A stretch of 64,000 bases of DNA from Trichodelitschia bisporula (taxonomy: Eukaryota; Ascomycota; Dothideomycetes; Phaeotrichales; Phaeotrichaceae), in the NCBI GenBank assembly GCA_010356995.1, contig ML996707.1:434001-498000 (forward strand), written 5' to 3'. Below, piece after piece: positions 12,614-24,536 of this stretch (its first letter is position 1; every line of letters begins with the position of its first letter). A program made the translations under genes and the position numbers. Below the pieces are notes generated by a model. It saw only the letters and a program-made list of their open reading frames with translations. It was not told the origin of the DNA and searched no databases.

Positions 12614-15600
12614 ATGGTTTTTCACAGGCCCAAGTGGCTGAAGGGCTCGAAACTAGAGGAGGCGCATGCCCCACCAATTTACAGCCTACCTCCGGTGCAA
12701 CAACGACCCTACAAAGCTTCCGTGCAACCAGTTCGGGTCCAGGAAACAGAAGAGCAGCCTTCTACAACCAATCTCCGACCAGTCGGCGCTCAAGAAGCCA
12801 ACTTTGGCCTTTCGGTTCCGAGACACGGACATCAAAGATGCAATTCAGCATCATCTGACCTGGACGCCATCCCACAGGCGGAGGCCGAAGCTCGCAAGCA
12901 TATCGCAAAGATTCGAGCCGAAAAAGGTCTTGATGGGACCGACAGCAATACTGCCGACTTGCAGGCCGCCCTCGTTGTGTAAGATATGTGCCAGACCGAC
13001 CTCTTCTAGGAACTAACGTGTTCAGTCTTTCTGAGCAGTTGTACCAGAAGTCAACCCACTTTCTCTTGGAGTTGGTGCAAAATGCGGATGACAACGCCTA
13101 CAATGTGCCCAAGCCTACATTAAATATCACATACGAGAAGCGCACCCTTCGTATTGACTGCAATGAAGTCGGCTTTGCTAAGAAGAATGTCGAAGCCATC
13201 TGCCGAATCGGCCGGAGTTCGAAGGCCGGCTTGGATAATTCGAGGCGGTATATCGGCGAAAAGGGCATTGGCTTCAAGTCCGTATTCAGGGTGTCTGATG
13301 TGGTCTCCATCTTCTCCAACCACTACTCATTCAAGTTCGATAAGAGCCAGCGCCTCGGCATGATTGCTCCCATCTGGGAAAAGTTCCCAGCCAAAACTCT
13401 GCCTGGCTACACATCCATTTTGCTACAACTTTCTCAGGATTGCGACGTTGAGGAGCTCATCCAAGAGATCAAGTCATTGGATCCCAGGCTTTTGATATTC
13501 CTGCAGAAGTTGAGACAAATCAACATCTTGATCAAGAGGGATGATGACCTCCCATGGCGCTCAGCGCTCGAGCGCCTTGATGAGCCCACCATTAATAAGA
13601 AGCACCAGCTCATTACCCTGCATCACCGTTCAAAAGTCCTCCCGTACCTTATCTTTCGGCTGCAGGTAGGAAACCTTCCAAAAGATCCGAAGCGCGAAGG
13701 CATATCGCAGTCCGAACTCCTGCTGGCCTTTCCTCTGGACGGTTCAGGCCAGCCTAGAATCGAACCGCAGAACGTCTACGCGTTTCTCCCAGTCCGAGAC
13801 TATGGCTTTAAGGTCTGAGGCTCCTCCAAAAAACCGCCAAAGTACTAACGCCTTTCAGTTCTTACTCCAGGCCGATTTTCTTCTCATTGCTAGCCGCGAG
13901 GACATTAACTCGTCTGCAGACTGGAACCAAGCCTTGCTCCAAATGGTGCCGCTTGCGCTGCACGATGCTATCAAGGAGTTTAATTCGGGGAATATGCGAT
14001 ACTCATGGCTCCCTTATCTACCACTACGCCCGTACGTCGGTGATTTTTTCAAGGGACTCGAAGACCACACGCTTGATGTGCTTCAGACGTCAGCCATCCT
14101 TGAGTCCTTTGACAACAGGCTCATGATCCCAGGGTCACTCATATATGTACCCGCAAAGTTTGCTGATACTGACGGAAAGCCGCTCATTCTCACTAAAAGG
14201 ACGATGGCCAAGTATCTCTCTCACAAATACTCGGCCAATGACTGGTACCGACTTTCCCATCTGGGAGTGCGGAGCCTTACGATTGATGGCTTCATTGACG
14301 ACCTCAGCAGTTACATTTTGGACGATCCAGCTAGCTTTCAAAAGCAGCCTGATGCGTGGCATTCTCGTCTTGCGCAAGTCTTAGTCTCTCAAATCTTCAG
14401 CAACAAAGCGTACCAGGCTGCAATTGCTACCCTCCAGATCGTTCCGCTTCGGGACGGCGGATGGGCGGCTCCAGCTGAAGTAAACCTTTTGTTTCCGTCC
14501 CGTTCAAAGGCTCTCGTTCTGCCGAAAGGACTTGACATTGTCGAAATCCACCCTCGTGCTGAGACGGACAACCCGCGTCGACAGCTCTTCATGGCGCTGG
14601 GAGCCAAAGAATTCCAGAAAGAGCAAATTTGCGATATCATTACTCGGTCCCACGAAAAGCGTGAATTCCAGCCAGAAAAGCTTACGACTGAGGAGCTGGT
14701 GTCCCAGATTGTTTTCCTCTATCAGTCAGGTTGGCGGAATGCCGACAGACGTGATGTGTGGTTCGCCACGGAGAGCGGGAAACGCTGCCACGGCTCGCAG
14801 GCGTACATGGACTCGGATGTTGAGTATGCAGCGAACTCTGTGTTTTCAGAGAGCAGAGGTCAACTGTCGTTCCTCCATGGAGACTACTACAAGGCTTTCC
14901 AGGTTACAGTCACTTCGGACAAGGTGGATGCTACCTCAAAGTCAGAGGATTGGGAGAAGTGGCTCGCTGCCCATATGAACGTGGCTCAGATACCTCGTCT
15001 AGCTACACCGTCCATCGGAGCACCCTTTTCTCTGTCTAAGGAGTTTGAGCAGCTCCTCAACACGCTTTCGTCAACGGAACTGCTGCTTCTGGTCCGGCAT
15101 CATTGGAAATACTACTCACGATGGATTGCGTACGAAGACTCCCGTGTCAAAAAGTCCGTCTGGGAGATTTCACAAGGGAAACTAAAAAAGAAGCTGTCCT
15201 CCATCCAAGTCATGTGTCGCGACGGTACGATGGCTCCGTTGAACAAGACCTTCTTGCCTCTGAGCAGCATGCAACTCGAAAGTTTTGTCTCCGTTCCATT
15301 CCTAGACGTTCCTGAACCTGACGATGACCGATGGGACTTCCTGCGTCACTTCGGCGTGATTGTCGAATTGGATGCCGCTTTCTTCATTGAATGTGTCCGA
15401 AGGTTGAAGGATGGGCAAACCACGCAGAAGCAGGTCTCACAGCTGTACGAGCAGATAAGCTTGTGGGCCACGCGAGACAACGCCGATTCCATCAGACGTA
15501 CCTTCGACTCCCAAAAGCTCATACTCATTCCTGACGATAGCAATGAAAGTGGAGGCGAGTGGGTCAGCATCGAGGAATGTATCTGGAGTGGACCAAAGTG

Positions 15601-18600
15601 TCTCAAGTCGACACACTGCCTGGAAAGGCACTATCCTGAGCACCAGGCCTTACTCAGAGACATGCTGAGAGTTGGAGACGCAAACATCAATACCCTGGTA
15701 TCCGAAGCGCGCTGCATCGTTGCGTCCGACAGCTTGGAGTATATATCGCAGGTTTTTATCGCCCTCAGCAAATACCTGGAGCTGGCAAATTCGGACTCAG
15801 CAGTCAGACCACTTGTTGCATGCCCGATCTTCCCTGTGACGACCGGAAAGTCTAACTCCGAGTATGATTCACTTGCTACTGCGGCACCGGACGACATGTG
15901 GTTTGTGGCTGACCGCTCGCACTTGCGAGATAGTTTCGAACTTCTGGTTCCATTGCTGGCGTTCGGCATTGATGTTGTCGAAAAGATCGGCCCACTCATC
16001 GACTCGCTGGATATGGAGCGTCGTATGCTATCCAAAGTCGCCAAGGGCGTGTCAAAGGCGCATGGAAGAGTTGAGATTGATCCAAAGTACACAAAGTCTC
16101 TTCGACAGAAGGCCAGATTCATTGCTCGGTAAGGTCTTCGGCATCAGCGTTTCGCTCACATGACGTAATTCAGATGCTAATGTCGATCAGACTGGTTCCA
16201 AAGGAAAGCGCGAACCGGGCCGGGATCCTTCGACTGCTTCCCAAGATCGAAGTGTACCAGTCCGAAAAGGTGCTGGTCGAATGGGTCGTCACTCTGTCTG
16301 GAAATACCTTTTACGGTAGGGCCGACGCCGGGAGGGTGACTTCTTCTCCTGGAAAGCTGGGTCTGAAAATCTTCTTGACTGAGGAGGATATCCATGCGGC
16401 GTTGCCACCCCTCGAGCTCCAAGAGGAATTGGCCAACTTTAGCGAGATCCGCGACCCGAAGCATTTCACCATTTTGCTCTACATCCTTATGCAAAATGAT
16501 TTTTCAGCCATTGGAGACACTTTTGAGCGCCGCGGGATATCCGGTGAGGTCCCAGAGTTTGACGCTGCGAGCGGCGGTGCCGACGACGGAGCCGAGCCGC
16601 TGATTCGACCCTCCAAGCCTCAAGAAGCCCAGAGGAACAGGCGACTCCTATTCAAAGGCCGACGCCGGCCCGTTAAAGATCACGACTCTGAAGATGCACT
16701 GTCTTCCTTCATCAAAAAGGTCGAGAGGGTTGTCAATCTCAAGAAGTCGAGTGCAGAGCCATGGGGAAGCACTGATATGGCTGGTCTCTTGTCGAAGATA
16801 TGCAAGGTAGAAAACCGCGATGCTGACATACTTCTACCGCGCCCGCGCTTGGAGCTTGGTGATATGGGCGATCCAGTCGAGTCGATGTTTGATGCGAGAA
16901 CCGGGCAGTGGAAAGAGATGGTCATTCATCCTGACGACCCGACAGCGGCAAGTAAAGATGGGCAGGGGCCTGCGACGGATTATCGAAGAGTTCCCGATGT
17001 GGACGAGGAAACCCGGTACATCGGAGAGCTTTCGGTGTCTAAACTTTTCGAGTCTTACCTGGGCGGCACATACGATCCGAATGTCCACTGGACAAGCCCA
17101 CTACGCGGCAAAGCTGGCCACATGCCTTACGAGAACTGTGGTGCAGGTGCCTCGACATTTACCATATCATCGCAGGGGGAAATGTTCACGAAGTTTTTGG
17201 CGAAGCGTGGATTCCTCCGGGCAGCCTCGTGGACGACGGCGCCAGCCTACCATATTCATGTCGTCTCAACCTACAAGGGACTTCAGTCCACCTTTCTGCT
17301 CGACCCGACACAGGTCGAAAAGGCAAGTTATGGAACGACGTTCTGCAAATCCTAAGGTTTCTAATATGTGGATAGGCTCAAAAGTCCTCGATGCTGCGTG
17401 ACAGCGGCACGTCTCCCAAGGCGGTATTCATTTTAGTCTCTGTCTTCAAGATAACATCAGATCCTGGTATTGCGCTATTCGTCGATCCATGGCAACTTCA
17501 TGTCAACGGATCTCTGTCTCTGCTTTCACGCACGCCTTACTATGCCGCTTTCCAGGACGCGTCGTCTGCCATCTTGTTGCAGGGGACAGTTGATGCTCCT
17601 GAACCACAGCCGTCCGCTGAAGGCGTTCGTAAAGTCTCAAAAACCATGCAGCATGGTGGAAAAGCCGCAGCAGAAACGCAGCGTAGAGCCATGTCAAAGG
17701 ACGGGTATTACACCTATCGGCCGCTGCGCAACCACCGTGAGATCCGCCTTCTCGAGCTTTACCCCGGAAAGGACGACCAGCCCCTAGAAGGGGCGATCCG
17801 CCACGTCTCTGTTGACAAGCCCGGCGTCTACTGGGCTCTATCCTATTGCTGGGGTGCTGCCCTACAGCCTTTTACCTTCGTTACACCTGACGGCAAAATC
17901 CCGCTCACCGCTTCGTTACAAAGTGCCCTGACCGGCATCCGCGATGCTGATGTCTCAACGCTTCTCTGGGCCGACGCAATCTGCATCGACCAGGATACCG
18001 CGCTGGAGAAATGCACACAAATCCGCCTCATGTATACCATCTTTCAGTCGGCCGAAGGCGTCATCGCCTGGTTGGGAGATGAGCGTGACGGCAGCGACCG
18101 CGTCATCGAAACTCTGCTGCAAATCCGCACGCTAGCTATCAAACCTGATATCTGGCCGGAATACCTTCCCGCCGTACCCGTCTCCTGGGATGGAGGTAAC
18201 ATGCCGCCCGCCACCGACACGGTTTGGCGTGACATCGACCGCCTCTTGAACCGCGCGTGGTTCCGCCGCGCCTGGATTGTGCAGGAACTCATCCTTGCCT
18301 CAGCGGTATCTCTGTTCTGCGGCCGCTGGGCCATAAACTGGGATGACTTCTTCGAGGCCCTGAAGCTCTGCCGCGCCGCCGCACACGATCCCGGCCACCC
18401 GCTCCTTCCCCATTCGGACGCCGCCTATGCCCTCGGCCAAGCCCGCCACATGCACGCCCTCACGCCACGGCCACTGCTGACCCTGCTCGACCTCTTCGCC
18501 TACACCAACGCAACGCGCTCGCGGGACAAGCTCTTCGCGCTCCTGGCCCTCGCACCCGACGCCGCTTCCTCGTCTTTTGATCCGGACTACACCTCACCCC

Positions 18601-19454
18601 TCGAAGCCGTGCTCAGGCGCTACGCTGCCACCTTTGTAGTACAGGGTCATGCTCTCTCTCTTCTCCAGCGCGCCGGCACGGGCAAGTCTTACCCCTTCGC
18701 CAGCTGGATCCCGGCTTGGACAGTTGCGGCCGCGCTGCCGACGCTGGCGACGTGGCGCGGAATGGGCGGGACTTTTTGCGCGGGTGGAAGCGGAGTCCAG
18801 CGCGGGGAGGTGCGAGACGTGGCGTTGGTTGTGCGAGGCGTGGTTCTCGATGAGGTCGCGAGCGTGGTGAGTCCCCGGTCTGCGGATGTGGATGTCATTT
18901 CTTGGATCAACGGCCTGCGCAAAGCGGTCCTGGATCTGCGTTCCTACCCCTCGGGCGAGAGCCGCGCGGATGTGGCGCGTGCATTGCCGATTGGCGCGGC
19001 GGCGGGGCCGGTGGTTGAGCCTCCGGCTGGGAAGGTGCCGGGCATTCTTACGGGGACAGCATCGGCAGGATGGGCATCGTGGCCGAAAGACTACACGAAA
19101 TTGGTGGAGCGGGCGGGTGTTGGAAGTGTTGGGGATATGGTTTCGTTCCTCAAGCGGCCACCGGCGGAGCGTGAGGTCGTGTGGAATTATTGGCAGACTG
19201 CCGGGGCGTTTGAGGGAAGGTTTGGGAGCGCTGGGGCAGTGGGTGCTGTACTGGGGAAAGGATGGGTGGGAGTTCTCAATGCGGGAGTTGAGAAGGGAGA
19301 TCAAGTTGTATTGCTTGAGGGAGCGGCGTGTCCGCTTGTACTGCGGGGGGAGGGGGAGAGCTGGAGAGTGGTTGGGGAGGGGTACGTGCATGGAATTATG
19401 TATGGGGAGCGATGGGAGAAAGAGAAGGGTGGGAGGGAGTTTGTGCTTGTTTGA
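12614..19454 (+). CDS. GHKL ATPase (NO VEIN/sacsin-like) - DUF3883-like - HET domain fusion
   Basis: Exons 12614-12978, 13026-13812, 13859-16128, 16191-17322 and 17376-19454 give about 2210 residues. The start is uncertain; 12614 is the first in-frame ATG of exon 1. Domains in order: (1) GHKL ATP-binding module, about 120-330, with N-box ELVQNADDN (from residue 137), NEVGF, and GEKGIGFKSVF (near 200). (2) A long sacsin/NOV-like middle without a named domain. (3) A DUF3883-like fold, about 1450-1577, whose usual ExK motif reads IHVVST. (4) A C-terminal HET domain, about 1665-1815, with WALSYCWG, LLWADAICIDQ and RRAWIVQELIL. The last intron uses a GC donor (GCAAGT). The final exon encodes the end of DUF3883 and all of HET without a stop, so they are one protein. 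HET domains are TIR-related cell-death effectors in heterokaryon incompatibility. Inference: an ATP-driven sensor coupled to a HET effector. Function is untested. Confidence 0.85.
17323..17375 (+). other. GC-AG intron in the ATPase-HET gene
   Basis: The donor reads AAG|GCAAGT instead of GT; a CTAAT branch-like site and ATAG acceptor follow. No GT in this stretch restores frame into the DUF3883 continuation, whereas the GC donor does so exactly. Confidence 0.8.
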
Positions 19455-21445
19455 TGCTATGGGTTAGGTGCAGTGTCCTGGATAGCGGTTGGGCTGGGGA
19501 GGGTGTCGGCGTTGCAGAACTCGGCGTTGCCGAAGGCGCATTGCAGAACTTGGGCTTGGAAGGCTGAAGTTGGGTATGCAGGCATATTGGGATCGGAACA
19601 TGGGGCGTGACGGCATCGCGGAGTTTGGCCGATGCTACGGTATTGGATACCTGGACATCTTGGGTTCTACCCCGCTTCTCCGGCCCAGCAAGTGCGGGAT
19701 GCGCAACCAGCATTATATCCCGCCAAGGGATGAGGTTGGAGCGAGCGTGCCTGCGTGCATCTGCAGGATCCTGCATTGCAAAGTGTTGGGCGAGGGCTGA
19801 ATCGGGCGAGGCTGAAGAAGGCGGAAAGAAGACGGTGGTTGGACGAGGGGTGCATTGGCGGCACGGTCACGGCATGAACTAGTAGCTAGTTCTACGGTAG
19901 TTCTAGGAGCCTGAGCCGCGGCTTCTCGGGCCTTGGGACTTGGCTAGGCTCGGACACGGGGGTACCGGTACTCGTTCCATCAGCCCTGGGATGTGGTGTT
20001 TTCTCCGGCTTCACGGAGAGATGAGGAGAGGGGAGGAGGGAAGTGGATGCGATTTAGGTGGGCTCAGCCGGAGGTCACGAGTAGATGTTGGACAAGCGCA
20101 TCAGATACTGTACTCTGCACGAGGCGAAACGAGGGTACAGCGGGCTCGAGCGCGATAGCATGTGTGATAAGAGCCCTTTCCGTGGCGGGAGTGTCGGGTA
20201 ATTTCACGGCCACTTTCACGAGACGCCGATGGACGTATGCCGAGCCCCACTCACCTCTTCCCACCTGCCGATGCCGGTGGAGACGTGGACACTGGCGTCG
20301 GGATTCGGGAAAGAGGAGGAACGGGAACAAACTACGGGTCATTTTTTGACTGGAGAGTTGGAATTTCGGTGGGGCCGTGGGGCCGTGGATCGAGGGATCG
20401 GAGTGTCGCGTGCGGTTCTACCTAGGGTGGTTCCCCAGATTTAAATGCGAACGGCTCAAGGCCGTTGGCATGTGAAAGTACATACCGGGAGAAGGCTGAG
20501 AGGGACAAAGGGCCAAAAAAGTCATGGCCGCTCTGCCTAGGTGTCTTTGCGGACGGAGCGGCTGCGACTTCGGATGGCCCCAAGACCCCGAGGCTTGCTG
20601 CAGGTTGGGTGTTCATCCTCTGATAATGACGACCCCGCATGGCCGAGAAGTGCCGACTGGCGGGTCGACGAGCAGAAGATTGGAGATTTTGAGATGAGAT
20701 GAGACAAGATGATATGCCAGATGGCTGGCCGCCGATGTGCATCTCGTATGGATGTATGGATCCAATTGATGCTCTGAAGATCCTGCTGGATACCGCGTAC
20801 CGGTACAGTAACCCATCCGGGGAAATGGGCGATTCTCTCGTGGACACATGTCGAAAGGCCTAGGCTCAAGCTTCGGCGAACAGCAAGGCAAAAGGCGTGA
20901 CGACGATAAATGGGCGTAGATTGTCTACGGTTCTGCTAATGGAGCGCTGGAAGCGGGAAGGGGTCGGGGTCAGTGGTTAGCGTTCTTCTTTGATGCTCTG
21001 CCGAGCTAGGATTCCCCAGTGTGCGCACCGACCCTTCCCAACAGTTTTTTTTTCTTTGGCCAGCAGAAAATCAACCGAAGACGCGCTGAAAAGCTGTTGA
21101 ACCGAGACAAGAGATCACTATATGTGCCGGACGGATGGAGAGGTCGTGCGGATAGCGAAGAGAAAGAAAAGGGCTAGTTGGTCTGCAGCGGAAAGGCTAC
21201 GTGTAGTGTCCACTTTACCTTCTCGTGTATATACAAGTGACGACCACATCGAGGCACGCGAGAGACTTTTGTTGTACGTTGAACAGGAAGTGACGAGAAG
21301 AGCCTCTCCCTCGTTCTACAGATCTCGTGACCTGGCGCTTGGTGAAGAGTTTGCCAAGAAGCGCTGCACGTCATAGCTACGCCCCCAGTTGGTAAGGTAC
21401 CTTTTCAACAACCTTTTCCCACCAACATCCTCACATCCTCACTCA

Positions 21446-21484
<39 letters not shown>

Positions 21485-21733
21485 TGTTTCCGATTTGCGT
21501 CCTGCCTGTTGGCCCGCTTGTACGGCTGATACCAGAGTCTTCGGTGCGCCTCTGCGTCCAATCCCTTCGAGAAGGCGGCAAGAAAAGCTCCGTGTCAAAG
21601 CTTAGCCCGTGGTAGCTTTCTTCCAACGACCTACAAAAAAAAAGCAAACACCCCGCTCGCGCAATAAAACCTCCCGCTTTCGAAGTCTACAGCTTCTTCG
21701 TCTGCTCTCACAACTCCCTACAACACCACGGCT
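19455..21733. other. Gene-free stretch and elongase leader
   Basis: About 2.3 kb without a supportable gene. Short frames at 19489-20440 and 20422-20891 are mutually overlapping and unlike known families. The last 300 bp include a CT-dinucleotide tract and a pyrimidine-rich leader for the elongase. Confidence 0.5.
21447..21482. repeat. (CT)n microsatellite upstream of the elongase
   Basis: Roughly seventeen uninterrupted CT units, about 250 bp before the elongase ATG. Pyrimidine tracts near transcription starts are common in filamentous fungi. Confidence 0.9.
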
Positions 21734-24536
21734 ATGTCCGGGCCCAGCCTGACGCTGCGGCTGCCGCCCAGGTGGCTGTTCGCCTTCCCTCCCGACCCCG
21801 TTCCCCTCGCACTGCCGCCGCCGACCGACGCTCGCACCTTCGCCAGCCCGTTCCCCATCGATGCGAAGCTCTTCAACGATGCGCTTGATTGGAAGGTGCC
21901 TGTCACCATTGGCGCTGTCTATGCGACCACCGCCATCTTCATGAACCGGATCAACCGCGAGCGTGGCAACAAGCCCTGGGGCTTCTCCAAGACGGCCGCC
22001 TTCCACTACTTCGTCCTCGCGCACAACATCTTCCTCGCCGTCTTCTCCGCTCTCACCTTCGTTGGCATGATCCGCGCCCTCGCACACTCGTGGCCTGGCA
22101 ACCGCGAGCTGTACATCATCGGCAAGTGGTGGCCGGGCCTGCGCACGCAGAACGGTCTGGCGGGTGCGGCTGATGCGCTCTGCAAGATGCATGGTCCGCG
22201 CGGTATTGGCGATGCGACCTACTACGACCCGCACACTCATACCTGGCTGAACAAGAACCCGAATGTGTTGCTCGCGGCCAACGGTGCTCCTGAGAACAGC
22301 GATGTTGGGCGTCTTTGGAACGAGGGTCTTGCATTCTGGGGCTGGTGGTTCTACCTCTCCAAGTTCTACGAAGTCCTCGATACCTTCATCATCTTGGCCA
22401 AGGGCAAGCGCAGCTCCACTCTGCAGACATACCACCACACGGGTGCCATGGCGTGCATGTGGGCGGGCATTCGCTACATGAGCCCTCCTATCTGGATGTT
22501 CTGCTTCTTGAACTCGGGTATTCATGCTATGATGGTAAGTGCAGCGCTCTGCTGTTGTCGCTTCCGGACGCTAATGGCCCCAGTACACCTACTATACACT
22601 CTCGGCGCTTCGCATCAAGGTTCCCCAGCGCATCAAGCGCACGCTGACGACCATGCAAATTTCCCAGTTTCTCATCGGCATGACCTTTGCGGGCCTGCAT
22701 CTCTTCGTCCACTACACCGTTCCCGTTTCGGTGCCGATCACCGTCACCGAGACCATCAGCTCCGCTATCTCGAGCGCTTCGGCTGCTGTCGCTAGTGTCG
22801 CATCTGAGGCCTCGTCGGCTGTTGCTGCGGGCGCCACGGCTGGGCTCATGGACGGTCTTAAGAAGGCGCTTTTCCGCGCTGCTGGTGAGGAGGGGCTTGC
22901 GGAGAACGTTGGGCGTCGCACTCGCGAGCCTGCGTTGAGCCGTCCTTCGAGCATTCCGGGCCACCAGATCCGCAAGCAGACCCATATGCACACCGCGTAC
23001 CAGGAGATTCCGTGCATCGACACGCAGGGACAGGCCTTTGCCGTCTGGCTCAACCTGATCTATCTTGCGCCCTTGACGTAAGTGTTCCACTGAATTGTTA
23101 GAAGACTCACCTAATCGTGTTTAAGCCTGCTCTTCGTCCGCTTCTTCATCCGCTCCTACACGCGTCGTGGCTCTCCCTCTACCAAGCACCAGACGGACCG
23201 CCGCCGCGGACAAAAGGCCATTGCTGATGCCGTGCACGGTGTTGATCGTGAGCTCAAGACTCTCGGCTCTGACGGCGCCGCTCCCGACTCTGCCCCGAAT
23301 GGCAAGAAGCACACCAACGGGTCCGCTCAACCGAACGGTCGTCACCACTCGGCGGGAAACGACCAGGCCGCGCATGATGAGGACGCTCCGCTTTCTCCTA
23401 CTCTGCACACTCCCCGTCAACCGGAACGCAACGAGGCTCTCGAGGCCCCTCGGAGCAGCTCTTCCTGCAGCGACAAGCGCCGCGTCAGCTCCACCATCGA
23501 GCGCATCGCGCAGACCTTCGCAAAGGGATCCGATGAGGCTGTCCAGGAGGAGCGTCGCGGCAGCGGTTCGGTTCGCGTTCTGAGGCAGAAGGCGAGCGAG
23601 GGCCACGAGAATCTGCGTCGGCGGTTCGAGGAGGGCGCGAAGGCGGTGCAGCCTCGCTCTGAGGACACTATCCGTCGCCAGGCGAGCTCGAGCTCCATGC
23701 GTGGCGCCTCGGCCAAGGATGACGATTCAAAGTTCTCCATGAGCTCGGATGTTATCGATCGTCTGGCGGACCAGGCTGAGGAGATGGTCAAGCGTGTGAA
23801 GCGTGCAGTCGAGACGGAAGTGTCGGTGGACCATGTGGATGATGAGGAGTCCGACGGGGCGGAGCATGAGGCTAGCTCGGAGTCCGGTGTCCTGGTTAAC
23901 GGACCGGGGTTCTCGCCTGAGGAGCTTGTGCCTCGCTCGTCCAGCCCGCGCAAATCGCGCATCCCTCTGGCTAAGACGCGCAGCGCTAGCCCGATGAAGA
24001 AGGGCGCGAAGGAGAGTGCGCCGGGTAAGAACGCGGAGGAGCGGACCCAGGATGGAACTACGGACCAGCTGATGACTAACGGTAAATCTACCCAGGAGAC
24101 GAGTCCCGCGTCCCCACGCCCGCGTGCGGCAGCGCGCGGCGCTAGCTCGCGTTCTCTGAACGACGGCGCCAGCAGCGATGAATCCCGCGTGGCTGACGAC
24201 GAGGGTGTGGGCAAGGCGGGGCTGGGGAGTGCGGAGGACAAGAGGGCTGATGATAACGAGCAGGCTTCTTCGACGACGGACGGGGACGAGCAGGGTGCGC
24301 GGGGGAGGTCGCCGAGCCGTGGGGCTTCAGCGCCGGCGTCGGAGCGGCGGGATGGGTCTGCTGAGGGGGAGGGGTTGAGTACGGATGATCCGCGCGAGGT
24401 GGGGGTTAGTTATGCGGATATGTTGCACAAGGGAGATGCTGAGAAGGAGGAGAAGGGGGAGAAGGAGGGATTGAGTGCGGATGATCCACGCGACGTGGGC
24501 GTTAGCTACGCCAACATGGTGCAGGCGGGAGCTTGA
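21734..24536 (+). CDS. Fatty-acid elongase (ELO/Gns1 family) with long C-terminal tail
   Basis: Exons 21734-22534, 22584-23077 and 23126-24536 encode about 901 residues. The first ~460 are the ELO condensing enzyme (3-ketoacyl-CoA synthase) of the endoplasmic reticulum, which extends long-chain fatty acids with malonyl-CoA. Motifs: KFYEVLDT, the histidine box read as QTYHH at residues 231-235 (most relatives have HxxHH), HAMMYTYY created across intron 1, and TTMQISQ. Several hydrophobic helices surround them, and FVRFFIRSY ends the last one. The remaining ~430 residues are hydrophilic, Ser/Glu/Arg-rich and low in hydrophobics, far beyond the 300-350 residues of a standard ELO protein. The tail ends with two copies of a GLS-DDPR-VGVSYA unit. 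The single long third exon makes the tail part of the protein, not a second gene. Substrate length cannot be deduced. Confidence 0.9.

Noticed and set aside
18594-19391. 265-codon frame opposite the HET-domain exon
   Set aside because: A shadow of the GC-rich coding strand; the plus frame carries clear HET motifs.
23417-24241. 274-codon minus frame opposite the elongase tail
   Set aside because: A shadow frame: the plus strand continues the elongase exon without interruption and ends with the duplicated motif.
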